From Bacteroidales bacterium (GTDB taxonomy: Bacteria > Bacteroidota > Bacteroidia > Bacteroidales > UBA10428): 64,000 nt of DNA. Below, one piece after another: positions 27,137 to 37,200 of the stretch. How positions within the stretch are numbered: position 1 is the stretch's first letter; each line of letters opens with the position of its first letter. The position numbers were made by a program, and so were the translations under genes. The notes under the pieces were generated by a model that made no database searches, was not told the DNA's origin, and worked only from the letters and a program-made list of their open reading frames with translations. The stretch spans positions 1 to 64,000 of the forward strand of contig JAFGQZ010000062.1 of NCBI GenBank assembly GCA_016935435.1. Direction: 5' to 3'.

Positions 27137-28384
27137 CTACCTTATTTTGAGTGTTACAAATGTTATTACTGCAAGTAAAATCCCGACAATCCAGAAACGG
27201 GTGACAATTTTCGGCTCGGGATATCCTTTTTTCTGAAAATGGTGGTGCAGGGGCGACATAAGGAACACCCTTCGGCCCTCGCCATATTTGCGTTTGGTTA
27301 TTTTAAACCAGCTCACCTGAATTACAACCGAAAGGGTTTCCACAACAAAAACCCCACATAGAATAGGAATTAATAGTTCTTTTCGAATAAGAATGGCAAA
27401 AACAGCAATAATGCCGCCAATTGACAGGCTGCCTGTATCGCCCATAAAAACCTGCGCCGGGTAAGAGTTATACCACATAAAACCCACCATGGCACCAATA
27501 AAGGCACTTATAAAAACAACCAGCTCGCCTGAATTTGGGATATACATAATATTTAAATAATCGGCAATAATAGTATTGCCCGATACATAAGCCAAAATGC
27601 CCAGGGTAGTCCCGATTATGGCAGAACTCCCGGCAGCAAGGCCATCCAAACCATCGGTAAGGTTTGCCCCGTTCGACACGAATGTTATAATAAGAATAAC
27701 AGCTATTACAAAAGCAAGCCAGGTAAATTTTACAGCATTGTTGCCCAAAAAGCCGATAATGCTTTTATAATCGAACTCGTTATTTTTAAAGAATGGCACA
27801 TTTACTTTGGTCGATTTTACATCGCGGGTAAGGTTTACCCTGGTATCAAGTCCTTCGTCATTCTCAACAATTTGTGTGGCATACTGCCCGCTCTCCAGCA
27901 CAATTTTTTCCCTTACAACAATATCGCTATGGAAAAACATAGTAAGCCCAACAATAGATCCCAGGGCAATCTGCCCCAAAATTTTAAACTTACCGCGCAA
28001 GCCTTGTTTGTTCTTCTTAAAAACCTTAATGTAATCGTCGATAAAACCAACTATGCCAAGCCACACTGTAGTAAGCAACATTAGCAGCACATAAATATTG
28101 GTCAAATCGCAAAAAAGCAAAACAGGTATGAGCAATGATGAAAGAATAATTATGCCCCCCATGGTAGGAGTGCCTTTTTTTTGCATTTGCCCCTCGAGCC
28201 CCAGGTCGCGAACAGTTTCGCCAATTTGTTTACGCTGAAGGAGATAAATAATTTTTTTTCCGAAAACCAGGGAAATTGTTAACGAAGCAATAACTGCCAT
28301 TGAGGCCCTGAAGGATATATACTGGAATACCCCTGCCCCTGGAAAATCGAATTGGTTTAAATAGTCGAACAGATGATATAACAT
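27137..28384 (-). CDS. mraY: Phospho-N-acetylmuramoyl-pentapeptide transferase MraY
   Basis: 415 residues, with about ten membrane helices; attaches the MurNAc-pentapeptide phosphate to undecaprenyl phosphate to make lipid [11 protein letters not shown] (about 69-78), GFIDDYIKV (about 112-120), the [13 protein letters not shown] motif and [12 protein letters not shown] are diagnostic. It is longer than the usual 360 residues because of an insert of about 55 residues (about 150-205, rich in charged residues), which I recall as common in Bacteroidota MraY. Confidence 0.97.
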   Translation of the reverse strand: MLYHLFDYLNQFDFPGAGVFQYISFRASMAVIASLTISLVFGKKIIYLLQRKQIGETVRDLGLEGQMQKKGTPTMGGIIILSSLLIPVLLFCDLTNIYVLLMLLTTVWLGIVGFIDDYIKVFKKNKQGLRGKFKILGQIALGSIVGLTMFFHSDIVVREKIVLESGQYATQIVENDEGLDTRVNLTRDVKSTKVNVPFFKNNEFDYKSIIGFLGNNAVKFTWLAFVIAVILIITFVSNGANLTDGLDGLAAGSSAIIGTTLGILAYVSGNTIIADYLNIMYIPNSGELVVFISAFIGAMVGFMWYNSYPAQVFMGDTGSLSIGGIIAVFAILIRKELLIPILCGVFVVETLSVVIQVSWFKITKRKYGEGRRVFLMSPLHHHFQKKGYPEPKIVTRFWIVGILLAVITFVTLKIR

Positions 28385-28385
28385 A

Positions 28386-29855
28386 TTATTGAGGGTTAAC
28401 CTGGTTTAACATAAATATTTCTGCTACCACCTCTTTGTCGCTGAAATGGCTTTTCTGCCCTTTCACATCCTGATAGGTTTCGTGGCCTTTTCCGGCAATA
28501 AGTATAGTATCGCCTGGCGAAGCCATCATAACAGCTGTACGGATTGCTTCGCGCCTATCGACAATTGAAAGCACCTTTTTCATCAGGTGGGGGCCAACGC
28601 CGGCCAGCATATCGTTAAGTATATCCTGCGGTTCTTCGAACCTGGGGTTATCGGATGTCAGAATTAGTTTATCGCTGCCGTTTGCAGAAATTCGGGCCAT
28701 TTCGGGCCTTTTGGTCTTGTCGCGGTTGCCGCCAGCCCCAACCACAGTAATTAGTTGTGCTCCTCCCTGGCGTATCTGGTTAATGGTGTCGATAACATTT
28801 TTTAGTGCATCGGGGGTATGTGCATAATCGACAACAGCCGTTATCCCATTTTGTGAGCGTACATATTCGAAGCGGCCATCGACTGTTTCGAGCATACTCA
28901 GTTGTTTCAGGACTTCATCAGGTTCTTGTTTCAGCAAACATGCTGTACTGAAAACAGCCAGCAGGTTACTGGCATTGAACTGCCCGATAAGCTTTATCCA
29001 TACTTCTTTGGAATTAATTTGCATAAGGGTGCCATCGAAATGGCTTTCAATAACTTTTCCTTTAAAATCGGCAATAGAATGCAAGGCATAAGAATTTTTT
29101 GATGCTGTTGTATTCTGCACCATAACAGATGCGCGTTTATCGTCGAGGTTCACAAGGGCAAAAGCCGACGATGGCAAACCATCGAAAAAACTTTTTTTTG
29201 CTTTTATATAAGCGTCGAAAGTTTTATGGTAATCGAGGTGATCATGTGTTATGTTGGTAAATATGCCTCCATCGAATTCCAGTCCGGCAATACGTTTTTG
29301 ATCGACAGCATGCGAACTAACTTCCATAAAAACATAACTGCAACCGGCACCGGCCATTTCAGCCAATAATGCATTAAGGCTAACAGCATCGGGGGTTGTG
29401 TGGGTCGATTCAACTTTTTTTGCCCCCACATAGTTGCACACGGTCGAAAGCAAGCCGGCCTTATGCCCCAGGTTTGTGAACATGCGGTACAAAAGGGTTG
29501 CAATTGAGGTTTTACCGTTTGTGCCGGTTACGCCTATCAATTTAAAATTCGACGAAGGCCTGCCGTAAAAATTCGACGCTGCCAAACCCAAATCGCGATG
29601 TGTATCGTTGGATTGTATATAGGTAACTCCCGCCTGCAGGTCGGCTGGAAGGTTTTCGCAAAGGATGCAGTTTACACCCGCTGCAATAACTTGTGGGATA
29701 TACTGGTGCCCATCGCCGCTCCAGCCCTTCTGTGCAACAAACAAGTCGCCGCTGCGGGCTATGCGCGAATCGAATACCAACCGTTTAATATCGACATTTT
29801 CGTTGCCGGTTACCTTAACATCAAGGCCTTCAATTATTTTATTCAAATGTGCCAT
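28386..29855 (-). CDS. murE: UDP-MurNAc-tripeptide synthetase MurE
   Basis: 489 residues; adds the third amino acid of the stem peptide. Visible are [15 protein letters not shown], the ATP loop [14 protein letters not shown] (about 111-124), the TTPDAVSLN segment, [23 protein letters not shown] and [10 protein letters not shown]. The DNPR motif is associated with specificity for meso-diaminopimelate, so a DAP-type peptidoglycan is expected. The start overlaps the ftsI stop by a single base. Confidence 0.96.
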   Translation of the reverse strand: MAHLNKIIEGLDVKVTGNENVDIKRLVFDSRIARSGDLFVAQKGWSGDGHQYIPQVIAAGVNCILCENLPADLQAGVTYIQSNDTHRDLGLAASNFYGRPSSNFKLIGVTGTNGKTSIATLLYRMFTNLGHKAGLLSTVCNYVGAKKVESTHTTPDAVSLNALLAEMAGAGCSYVFMEVSSHAVDQKRIAGLEFDGGIFTNITHDHLDYHKTFDAYIKAKKSFFDGLPSSAFALVNLDDKRASVMVQNTTASKNSYALHSIADFKGKVIESHFDGTLMQINSKEVWIKLIGQFNASNLLAVFSTACLLKQEPDEVLKQLSMLETVDGRFEYVRSQNGITAVVDYAHTPDALKNVIDTINQIRQGGAQLITVVGAGGNRDKTKRPEMARISANGSDKLILTSDNPRFEEPQDILNDMLAGVGPHLMKKVLSIVDRREAIRTAVMMASPGDTILIAGKGHETYQDVKGQKSHFSDKEVVAEIFMLNQVNPQ

Positions 29856-31987
29856 TATCCTTCGGTAAAACTCATTTCAAGTACTACTGTTTGTCCATTT
29901 GTAATGCGGGTGCCGGGTGGAACCGACTGGTGCCGTACACTTCCCCTGCCTTTAACCTGAACATTAAGCCCAAGGTTTTCAATTAAGTACAAAGCATCTT
30001 TTAGCCCCATGCTCACTACATCGGGCATAAGGTGCCCAATTATTTTTTTATTGCCTAAAACAACCTTATCGCCATCGCGTTGTGTAGTTACCCAGTCGCC
30101 AATATTGTCGCCAACAACAGTTTTAATGCCCAATTCGCGAAGGGCTTTCCGGGTTTCTGCTGACAATCCGTTTTTTGAATAGGGTATTTCAACATGATGG
30201 TTTTTGCCATTGTTTACAGCCGGCTGCAACTCAAGGCTGGTAGCGTAAACCTTATTGGCGATTTCGAGAAAAACCGGGCCTGCGACCTGGTTGCCATAGT
30301 AAACATTCTTTGAAGGGGCATTAATAACCACAATACATGAATACTTAGGCCTGGCCGAGGGGAAATACCCTACAAACGAAGCCTGGTAACTAATAATCCC
30401 GGCGCCTTTATACCCATATCTTTCGTTAAAAATCTGGGTTGTGCCGGTTTTTCCGGCAATCTGGAAATGCGATGCCTTAAGATTAACAGCAGTACCTCTT
30501 TCAACAACCCCTTCAAGCATTTTATGAACCTTTTTGAGTGTTGACCTGGAACATATCGACGGGTTTATAATTTCGACAGGGAACGATTGTTCAATTTTTC
30601 CTTTGTTCCTTATTTCCTTTACAAAACGTGGTTTTACCATTTTGCCCCCATTGGCAATAGCATTATAAAAAGCAAGGATATGCAAAGGCGTAAGCGTAAC
30701 CTCGTAACCGTAGGCCATTTGCGGAAGCGAAACCCCAGACCAAAGCGGGTCGCCCGGATAGTTTAACCTGGGCAGGCCTTCCCCGGGTATGGCAATATTT
30801 AAAGGCTCTTTTAGCGACATTTTATGTAAATGGTCAACAAATTTTTTCGGGTCGCGTTTATAAGCATTGTTAATTAGTTTTGCCATGCCCACATTCGACG
30901 ATTTTTCGATAACCTGCTGCACTGAAATTTTTCCATAACCGCCGTGCTCTGAACTTTCGTCCCTGATAGTAAAATCGTGGCTTGGGGCATATTTTCCGTT
31001 TTCGGTATCCACAGTATCGTTTAAATCGTAAGCCCCATCTTCGAGGGCTATCATAATAGCTGGCACCTTAAAAGTTGAACCCGGCTCGGTACTAGCACCT
31101 ACGGCGTAATTATAAATCTCGCGATAATCGTTTCCTGTCCTGCTCAGGTTAACCATTGCCTTAATATCGCCCGAGGCAACCTCCATTAAAACCGCAGTGC
31201 CATACTGTGCCCCATGCAGCCTTAATTGTTCAAGCAGTGCTTTATGGGCAACATCCTGAAGGTCGATATCGATAGTGGTAACAATACTGCTGCCATCTTT
31301 TGGATCTACCTGGTTGTCGTCGCTTACGGGCATCCATGCACCACCCGACAATTTCTGCATTTTTTGGTACCCCTCTGTGCCCCCCAGGTATTTATTAAAG
31401 CCTCCTTCGAGCCCTACATCGTTATCGGTTTTGCTGTCGGTAACAAAGCCAATGGTACGGCGGGCTAAGTCTTCATGCGGCCTCACCCGCATGGTGCGCG
31501 GAACAAATATTATCCCACCTTTGTTACGGCCCAGCCTGAAAATCGGGAATGTTTTAAGCTTTTTAAGCTGCAGGTAATTTACATTGTCTTTCAGTAAGAA
31601 ATAGCGGTCGCCGGCGCGCCGGGCATTTATGAGCTCGCGCTTGTACATGGCTTGCGGTTTATCGCGAAAAAGAACCGATAGGCAATGCGAAAGTGAGTCG
31701 ATATTATCGCGGAAAATTTTTTCGGTAACAAATTCTGTTCGCATATCGAGCCTGACTTCGTAGTAAGGCACCGAGCTGGCCAGTAGCCGTAAATCGGAAG
31801 CATAAATATCGCCCCTGGCAGGTGAAACCTTAAAATTTCTTATCCTGACTTCCTGGGCAATTTCTTTCCATTTCTTATCGTCAACGAACTTAAGGAAAAC
31901 TACTTTCGAAGCAATTAACACGGCAAAAAGGAACACAACCAGGTAAACCAGGCCAACCCTCCATACTATGTCTTTTTTTATCGACAT
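29855..31987 (-). CDS. ftsI: Septal penicillin-binding protein FtsI (PBP3) with PASTA domain
   Basis: 710 residues. Division-specific transpeptidase. A single N-terminal membrane helix (about 10-30) is followed by the PBP dimerisation region and a transpeptidase domain with the nucleophile motif STFK (in EPGSTFKVPA, about residue 305), SSN (KSSNVGM) and KTGTTQ. A C-terminal PASTA domain (about 650-708) is present, unlike E. coli FtsI but usual in Bacteroidota. It works with FtsW. Confidence 0.96.
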   Translation of the reverse strand: MSIKKDIVWRVGLVYLVVFLFAVLIASKVVFLKFVDDKKWKEIAQEVRIRNFKVSPARGDIYASDLRLLASSVPYYEVRLDMRTEFVTEKIFRDNIDSLSHCLSVLFRDKPQAMYKRELINARRAGDRYFLLKDNVNYLQLKKLKTFPIFRLGRNKGGIIFVPRTMRVRPHEDLARRTIGFVTDSKTDNDVGLEGGFNKYLGGTEGYQKMQKLSGGAWMPVSDDNQVDPKDGSSIVTTIDIDLQDVAHKALLEQLRLHGAQYGTAVLMEVASGDIKAMVNLSRTGNDYREIYNYAVGASTEPGSTFKVPAIMIALEDGAYDLNDTVDTENGKYAPSHDFTIRDESSEHGGYGKISVQQVIEKSSNVGMAKLINNAYKRDPKKFVDHLHKMSLKEPLNIAIPGEGLPRLNYPGDPLWSGVSLPQMAYGYEVTLTPLHILAFYNAIANGGKMVKPRFVKEIRNKGKIEQSFPVEIINPSICSRSTLKKVHKMLEGVVERGTAVNLKASHFQIAGKTGTTQIFNERYGYKGAGIISYQASFVGYFPSARPKYSCIVVINAPSKNVYYGNQVAGPVFLEIANKVYATSLELQPAVNNGKNHHVEIPYSKNGLSAETRKALRELGIKTVVGDNIGDWVTTQRDGDKVVLGNKKIIGHLMPDVVSMGLKDALYLIENLGLNVQVKGRGSVRHQSVPPGTRITNGQTVVLEMSFTEG

Positions 31988-31988
31988 G

Positions 31989-32369
31989 CTATTTTCCGGT
32001 TACTATTTTATAGGGCGGTTCTACAGGCTGTTTCAACCCCAGTCCGCGCTGTTCAACCATATTTTCGAGTGTCGAAGGCTTGCTCAGGTTCATTAACTCC
32101 GAAGCGGTTGTAATTTGTTCCGAGCGCATATTCGCCACCTCTTCCTGTACCGATATCAGCCTGCGTACCACCTTTTCGGCCTGAAGCCTGTTGCCGATGT
32201 ACAGCACCGCAAGAAAAACCAGGAAAAAAATATAGTTCAATTGCCGGGCAAAAATTGCCCCCGACAACAAACTCCCGTCGAGTAGTGTTTTAAGCGAGAA
32301 ATTTTTTATCTCGTCGCGTTCAACCCTGGAGTCAACAAACTCAATTTTTTCTTTTTTTCTCCCCAGCAT
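31989..32369 (-). CDS. ftsL: FtsL-like cell division protein
   Basis: 126 residues with one membrane helix (LNYIFFLVFLAVLYIGNRL, about 46-64) followed by a coiled-coil-like periplasmic segment (RRLISVQEEVANMRSEQITTASEL). Sequence conservation is low; identity rests on topology, size and location between rsmH and ftsI. FtsL would bridge FtsQ and FtsB-type partners in the divisome. Confidence 0.85.
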   Translation of the reverse strand: MLGRKKEKIEFVDSRVERDEIKNFSLKTLLDGSLLSGAIFARQLNYIFFLVFLAVLYIGNRLQAEKVVRRLISVQEEVANMRSEQITTASELMNLSKPSTLENMVEQRGLGLKQPVEPPYKIVTGK

Positions 32370-32372
32370 TCT

Positions 32373-33272
32373 TTAAATTTTTTCAGCTATTCTGAGCTTT
32401 GCGCTTCGCGCACGGTTATTGGTCCTTATTTCTTCGTTGCAAGGCACAATTACTTTTTTGTTTACCTGCCTGAAAACCTTGTTTTTTGTTCCGTACAAAT
32501 CGGGTTCGGTTTCTTCGTTAAAAGTTCCGTTTCTGATAAAGTTTTTCACCAACCTGTCCTCAAGCGAATGGTAGCTTATTACTACAAGCCTGCCACCGGG
32601 ATTCAAAAACTCAAGGGCTTGTTCGAGCAATTCTTTCAGGTAATCGATTTCGTGGTTCACCTCGATACGTATTGCCTGGTATAACTTAGCAAGAAACTGG
32701 TTTTCGGCCTGCCGTGGCAATTTGGCCGATACCGCTTCAATAAGGTTTCGGGTATTGGCAATAGTTTCGTGTTCGCGGTATTTAACAATTTGCCGGGCTA
32801 TTTGCCTGGAATTGCGGAGTTCGCCATATTCAAAGAAAACCCTTGCAAGTTCTTCTTCTGAATATGTGTTCAGAAGTTCACGTGCCGAAAAACCAGATTG
32901 CTGGTTCATGCGCATATCCACAGGGGCATCGAAACGGAACGAAAACCCTCTGTGGACAGTATCGAAATGATGCGACGAAACCCCCAGATCGGCAAGTAGT
33001 CCGTCAATTTTTTCGATGCCATAGTACCGCAAAAAATTTCTTAAGAACCTGAAATTGTGTTGGGCAAAAAGTATCCGTTCATCGTCGGGCAGGTTTTCCA
33101 AAACGTCCTTATCCTGATCAAAGGCAAGAAGCCTGCCGTTTCCGAGGCGCTTAAGTATTTCGCCAGAATGGCCGCCGCCACCGAAAGTTGCATCGACATA
33201 AACCCCTCCCGGCTTTACATTAAGCCCGTCAACACTTTCGTGCAACATTACCGGTTGGTGATAATCTGTCAT
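32373..33272 (-). CDS. rsmH: 16S rRNA (cytosine1402-N4)-methyltransferase RsmH
   Basis: 299 residues; uses S-adenosylmethionine to methylate N4 of C1402 of 16S rRNA. HQPVMLHESVDGL at the N-terminus, VDATFGGGGHSGEIL (SAM-binding, about 25-39), LLADLGVSSHHFD, GFSFRFDAPVDMRMN and VISYHSLEDRLVKNF are all characteristic. Its ATG overlaps the mraZ stop (ATGA). Confidence 0.97.
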   Translation of the reverse strand: MTDYHQPVMLHESVDGLNVKPGGVYVDATFGGGGHSGEILKRLGNGRLLAFDQDKDVLENLPDDERILFAQHNFRFLRNFLRYYGIEKIDGLLADLGVSSHHFDTVHRGFSFRFDAPVDMRMNQQSGFSARELLNTYSEEELARVFFEYGELRNSRQIARQIVKYREHETIANTRNLIEAVSAKLPRQAENQFLAKLYQAIRIEVNHEIDYLKELLEQALEFLNPGGRLVVISYHSLEDRLVKNFIRNGTFNEETEPDLYGTKNKVFRQVNKKVIVPCNEEIRTNNRARSAKLRIAEKI

Positions 33273-33736
33273 TCTATAGCTTCGTCTGTTAATCCATCTA
33301 AAAGTTTTTCGGCCAGTGCAGCAAATTCGTCATCGGCAAGCTCAACTTTATCGTACCTGGCTTTTGCCCATATTTCAATTTTGCCAGACTGGCCGGCAAG
33401 TACAATATCCTTATCGGCCTCAATTTCGTCGAGCAGCCTTTTGGGCAACAAAATGCGGTTATTGGCATCGGGCTCAACTTCGGCCACTCCCTTATAAAAT
33501 ACCCGTAAAAATGTGTTGTGTTCTTTTTTGTAGGGATTAAGCTTTTTCTTCAGAAGGGCAACCTGCCTGTCCCACTCATCGGAAGGATACAGTACAAGGC
33601 AGCTTTCAAACACATCTTTTTTTACAATGAATTTTGCCGGCACACCCCCGCTCATTTGCTTTAAAAAGCCCGATGGAAGCATCACACGGCCTTTCGCATC
33701 AAGTTTACAGGTATGGTCACCAACAAAGTTTATCAT
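33269..33736 (-). CDS. mraZ: Transcriptional regulator MraZ
   Basis: 155 residues from the ATG at 33736. The frame is open to 33856, but the conserved MINFVGDHTCKLDAKGRVMLPSGF begins here and the upstream part covers the operator. MraZ is a ring-forming AbrB/SpoVT-fold DNA-binding protein with two repeats (each with a DxKGR-type motif: DAKGR near residue 13, and the second copy diverged to DANNRILLPKRL). It regulates its own dcw operon. The gene heads the leftward division cluster. Confidence 0.95.
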   Translation of the reverse strand: MINFVGDHTCKLDAKGRVMLPSGFLKQMSGGVPAKFIVKKDVFESCLVLYPSDEWDRQVALLKKKLNPYKKEHNTFLRVFYKGVAEVEPDANNRILLPKRLLDEIEADKDIVLAGQSGKIEIWAKARYDKVELADDEFAALAEKLLDGLTDEAIE

Positions 33737-33776
33737 TTGGTCAGGGTATAATTGGGGTAAAAATATGAAATTTCTT

Positions 33777-33810
33777 CCCACATTGATCCACTTTGACCCA
33801 TATTTTACCA
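33777..33810 (-). promoter_or_regulatory. MraZ operator (four TGGN repeats, 10-bp period)
   Basis: On the minus strand TGGT, TGGG, TGGA and TGGG begin exactly 10 bp apart (33810, 33800, 33790, 33780), two of them in an AAAGTGG context. Known MraZ sites are tandem TGGGN or AAAGTGG-type boxes on a 10-bp period upstream of mraZ. The array lies 40-74 bp upstream of the mraZ ATG. Confidence 0.85.
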
Positions 33811-34260
33811 CTTTTGTTGAAAACTTTATTTTTTTGTTGAAAGAGGCGTTAGCCAAAAACCTTTAAAAACCAACTGAAACCAGCTGGCAGGGTGGATTTT
33901 AAGAAATTATAACAGCGCCCCCAATGGCGTGCTTTATTTGTTCAGCATAGCATTGGCGAAGTTTGGATATTTCGGTGATGTTGATTTAAGCGTGCTGAAT
34001 TGTTTTTAAACATTTGGACAGGAATTGAAATCCGCTGTTTTTAGTAAAATGCCGCTTATTGTATGTTTTAAAAAATGCCGGATAAATTTTAAGTGATGGA
34101 TTCGGAAATTTTTTTTCCATCGTGATTTTAAAATCATTAAACAAATCAATAATCTCCTTTTATACCGAACCCTGGTTAATAAAACCTTTCATCAATACAA
34201 TAGACAATAACTGGATGGTGGCTGATAGTATCTTTATCGGGATTTTAAATCTTGTATAGA
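33811..34260. other. Intergenic region upstream of mraZ
   Basis: About 450 bp between the regulator gene and the mraZ operator. It should contain the dcw promoter, but no clean TTG-N19-TAnnTTTG was found. No gene or stable RNA recognised. It also marks the left edge of the compositionally distinct glucan locus. Confidence 0.4.
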
Positions 34261-37200
34261 TTAACTTGACCTGTCTGTTCTATAACTCATTGGACTGGTT
34301 GAGAATTTATTTTTAAAACAACGGCTAAAATACCTTGCTGAACTAAAGCCTAAAGTTTCTGATATTTCGGTAACATTTAATTCCGGATTGTTTTTTAGCA
34401 TAATTGCTGCTCTTTTAAGGCGGATTGTATTAATAAAATCAATAGGCGTTTGACCCGTTACGGCTTTAATTTTTGTGAATAAATTGGTTCGCGACATACC
34501 CATTTCATTAGAAAAGTTCTCAATTTTAAACCCGGGATCGCCTAAATGCAAATCAACAATCTTCATTATTTTATCTAACAGAACCTTATCAAATTCGTTT
34601 GTAGCCAACATTTGATGGTTAACCTGTGGCTGTTTACTAAACTTCTCCTGAAGCATTTTTCTACTGTTAACCAAGTTGTTGCACCGCGAAACAAGAATAC
34701 TTGTATTAAAAGGCTTAGTTATATAATCATCTGCACCGATACGCAAACCCTCTAAATTATGCTCAATAGCTGCCCTTGCTGTTAATAATACTACCGGTAT
34801 ATGACAAGTAACCGGATCTCTTTTAATGTGCTTACACAATTCTGTCCCGGACATTTTGGGCATTAACACATCGCTAAGAACTATTTCCGGAAATTCTTTA
34901 ACAACTAAATCATGTGCCTCTTCGCCGTTACATGCTGTAATAACTGAATAATATGGTTTAAATAAAGAAACTAACATTTCCCGAACCGAATCGTTATCTT
35001 CAACAATTAATATTTTAGCGGCACTTTTTGTTTGGGGATATTCAGCTTGAGTATTTAAAACAGAATCATTCATCGCCTCAGCTTCAATTGGATATTCAGC
35101 TTTTTCAGATAATTCTTCTGTATTGCTAAAATCATTCTTGCTGAAATGAGAATTGCCCAGCGGCAATATTATGGTAAAAGTTGTACCTTTTTCAGGGTTG
35201 CTTTCCACGGCAATATTTCCATGATGAAGTTCTATAATACCTTTAGTTAGAGCCAAACCAATACCTGTTCCAAAGGCTGCACGCTTTGGGTCTTTATTAA
35301 CCTGATAAAAACGATCAAAAATACGATCTAAATCTTCCGGTGGAATACCTACCCCGTTATCATTCACCTGAACTTTAACATACTTATCATCGTGCGCTAT
35401 TGATAATATAATCGTCCCTCCTTCCTTACTGTAATTGAATGCATTAGACAGTAAATTATTTATAACCTTTTGCATTTGGTTATGATCATACCAAACTCTT
35501 ATTTGTTCTGCTTCTTTATTAAATGTAAAGTTTAATTTCTTTTTCGATGCATATTCTAAAAACAACAGGTAATTCTCACTTAAAAACTCTACCATATCGT
35601 GCTCCGATACTTGGATTTTCATGTGTCCCTTAATTTGTTTGCGAAAATCAAGCAGCTCAGAAATGAGATCTTTCATTTGCAAACTACTTTTATATACAAT
35701 CAGAATCTTTTTATAAATAAAAGGGGCAATGTTTTGCTGTTGTAAAACCGTTTCAATCTGTCCTATAATAAGCGAAAGCGGAGTTCGAAACTCATGAGAA
35801 ATATCGGTGAAAAAGCGCAATTTAGTTTCATTAAGTTCTTCTAAATCGCGAATATGCTTTTCTTCGTATTTTAAAGATTCTTGCAGTTTAATTCTTTTGT
35901 TATTTAAATAGAGCAGGTAATATATGATAGAAGCAAGAATCAGTATATAAATTAAATAGGCAAGTTTGGTTTTATAAAAGGGTGGCAAAACCTTTATATC
36001 AATAGTTCGCTCTGGTAAATAATCTCCAATTCTTTCTTTTGCTTTAATATGCAATTTATATGTTCCCGGATTTAAATTCGTATAGGTTATACTCTGGTTT
36101 TCCCTTGCTTCAGTCCAATTGTCAGAAAATCCTTCAAGTTTGTAAATTATTTCGGGGGTCTTAGAAGGCATATAATTTGAAAGAGCGTATTCAATGCTAA
36201 ATACATGTTGTTTGCTGTTTAAAACGATTTTTGAAGTATAGTTTAACGCTTTTGAGAGAATGCTGTTTTTATCACCAACAGTTACTTCTGAGCCGTTAAC
36301 ATACAATTTGTGCAGAAGAATTTCATAAGGCTTTCTGGGGAATTCCAGATCTTTTAAATTGAAAGATACCATTCCTTCGACACCACCAATAAATATTTCT
36401 CCATTACTTTTTAAATAAAATGCATTTTCATTTATTCCTCTCAACGGTGAGTTAATATCAAGTTTATAGTTTTTCGAACTTTGTGTTTTAATATTAAAGC
36501 TTGCCAACCCGTTATCAGTCAATAGTATTAACTCACCATTATTAAATTCACTAATGCAATAGATTGAATTACCCGGCAGGTTATTTGATTTCATGTCAAA
36601 ATTCTCAAAGTCATCCGTTTCATATCTGTATCGGTCCAGTCCACCGCCCAAGGTGCCAAACCAAAGGTTATGTTTACTATCTTCAAATATGGTGTTAACG
36701 CTATTGCTACTTAAGCAATTTGTACAACCATCAACTTGCTTGTAAAATTTCAATTCACGATTGTCAAAATTATAGGAGGCAATACCTTTATCAACCGACA
36801 TCCAGAGAATTCCTTTTTGATCAAGGAATATATCTACAACCACATTTATTTTATGGTTGTCATTATTACTTTTAAACAAACGCTCACTTTTTCCATTTTC
36901 GCGGTTAAATAAGAATACTCCATTTTGGGTGGCAACAATCAACTCATCGTTAAATGGTAAAATGTCATAAATAATATTTGAGGATAAGGTAGCCGAATCC
37001 TCAGCGATAAAGAAATAATGGGTAAAAACTTCAGATTTTATATCGAATTTATTTAATCCTCCCAGGTGAGTACCAATCCACATGATCTCTTGAACAGAAT
37101 CGTAATACAGAGTTGTAACATTATTGTGTGAAATGCTATTTTTTGGGGAATTGCTTTTTTTGTACCATCTGTATGTATTCAATTTTGGGTTATAGATATT

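Noticed and set aside
17576-33736. dcw cluster defective because murF and ddl are absent
   Set aside because: Their absence from this cluster is, as I recall, common in Bacteroidota, where they are encoded elsewhere.
33737-33856. Upstream extension of mraZ
   Set aside because: It would translate through the MraZ operator repeats and precedes the conserved MINFVGDH start.
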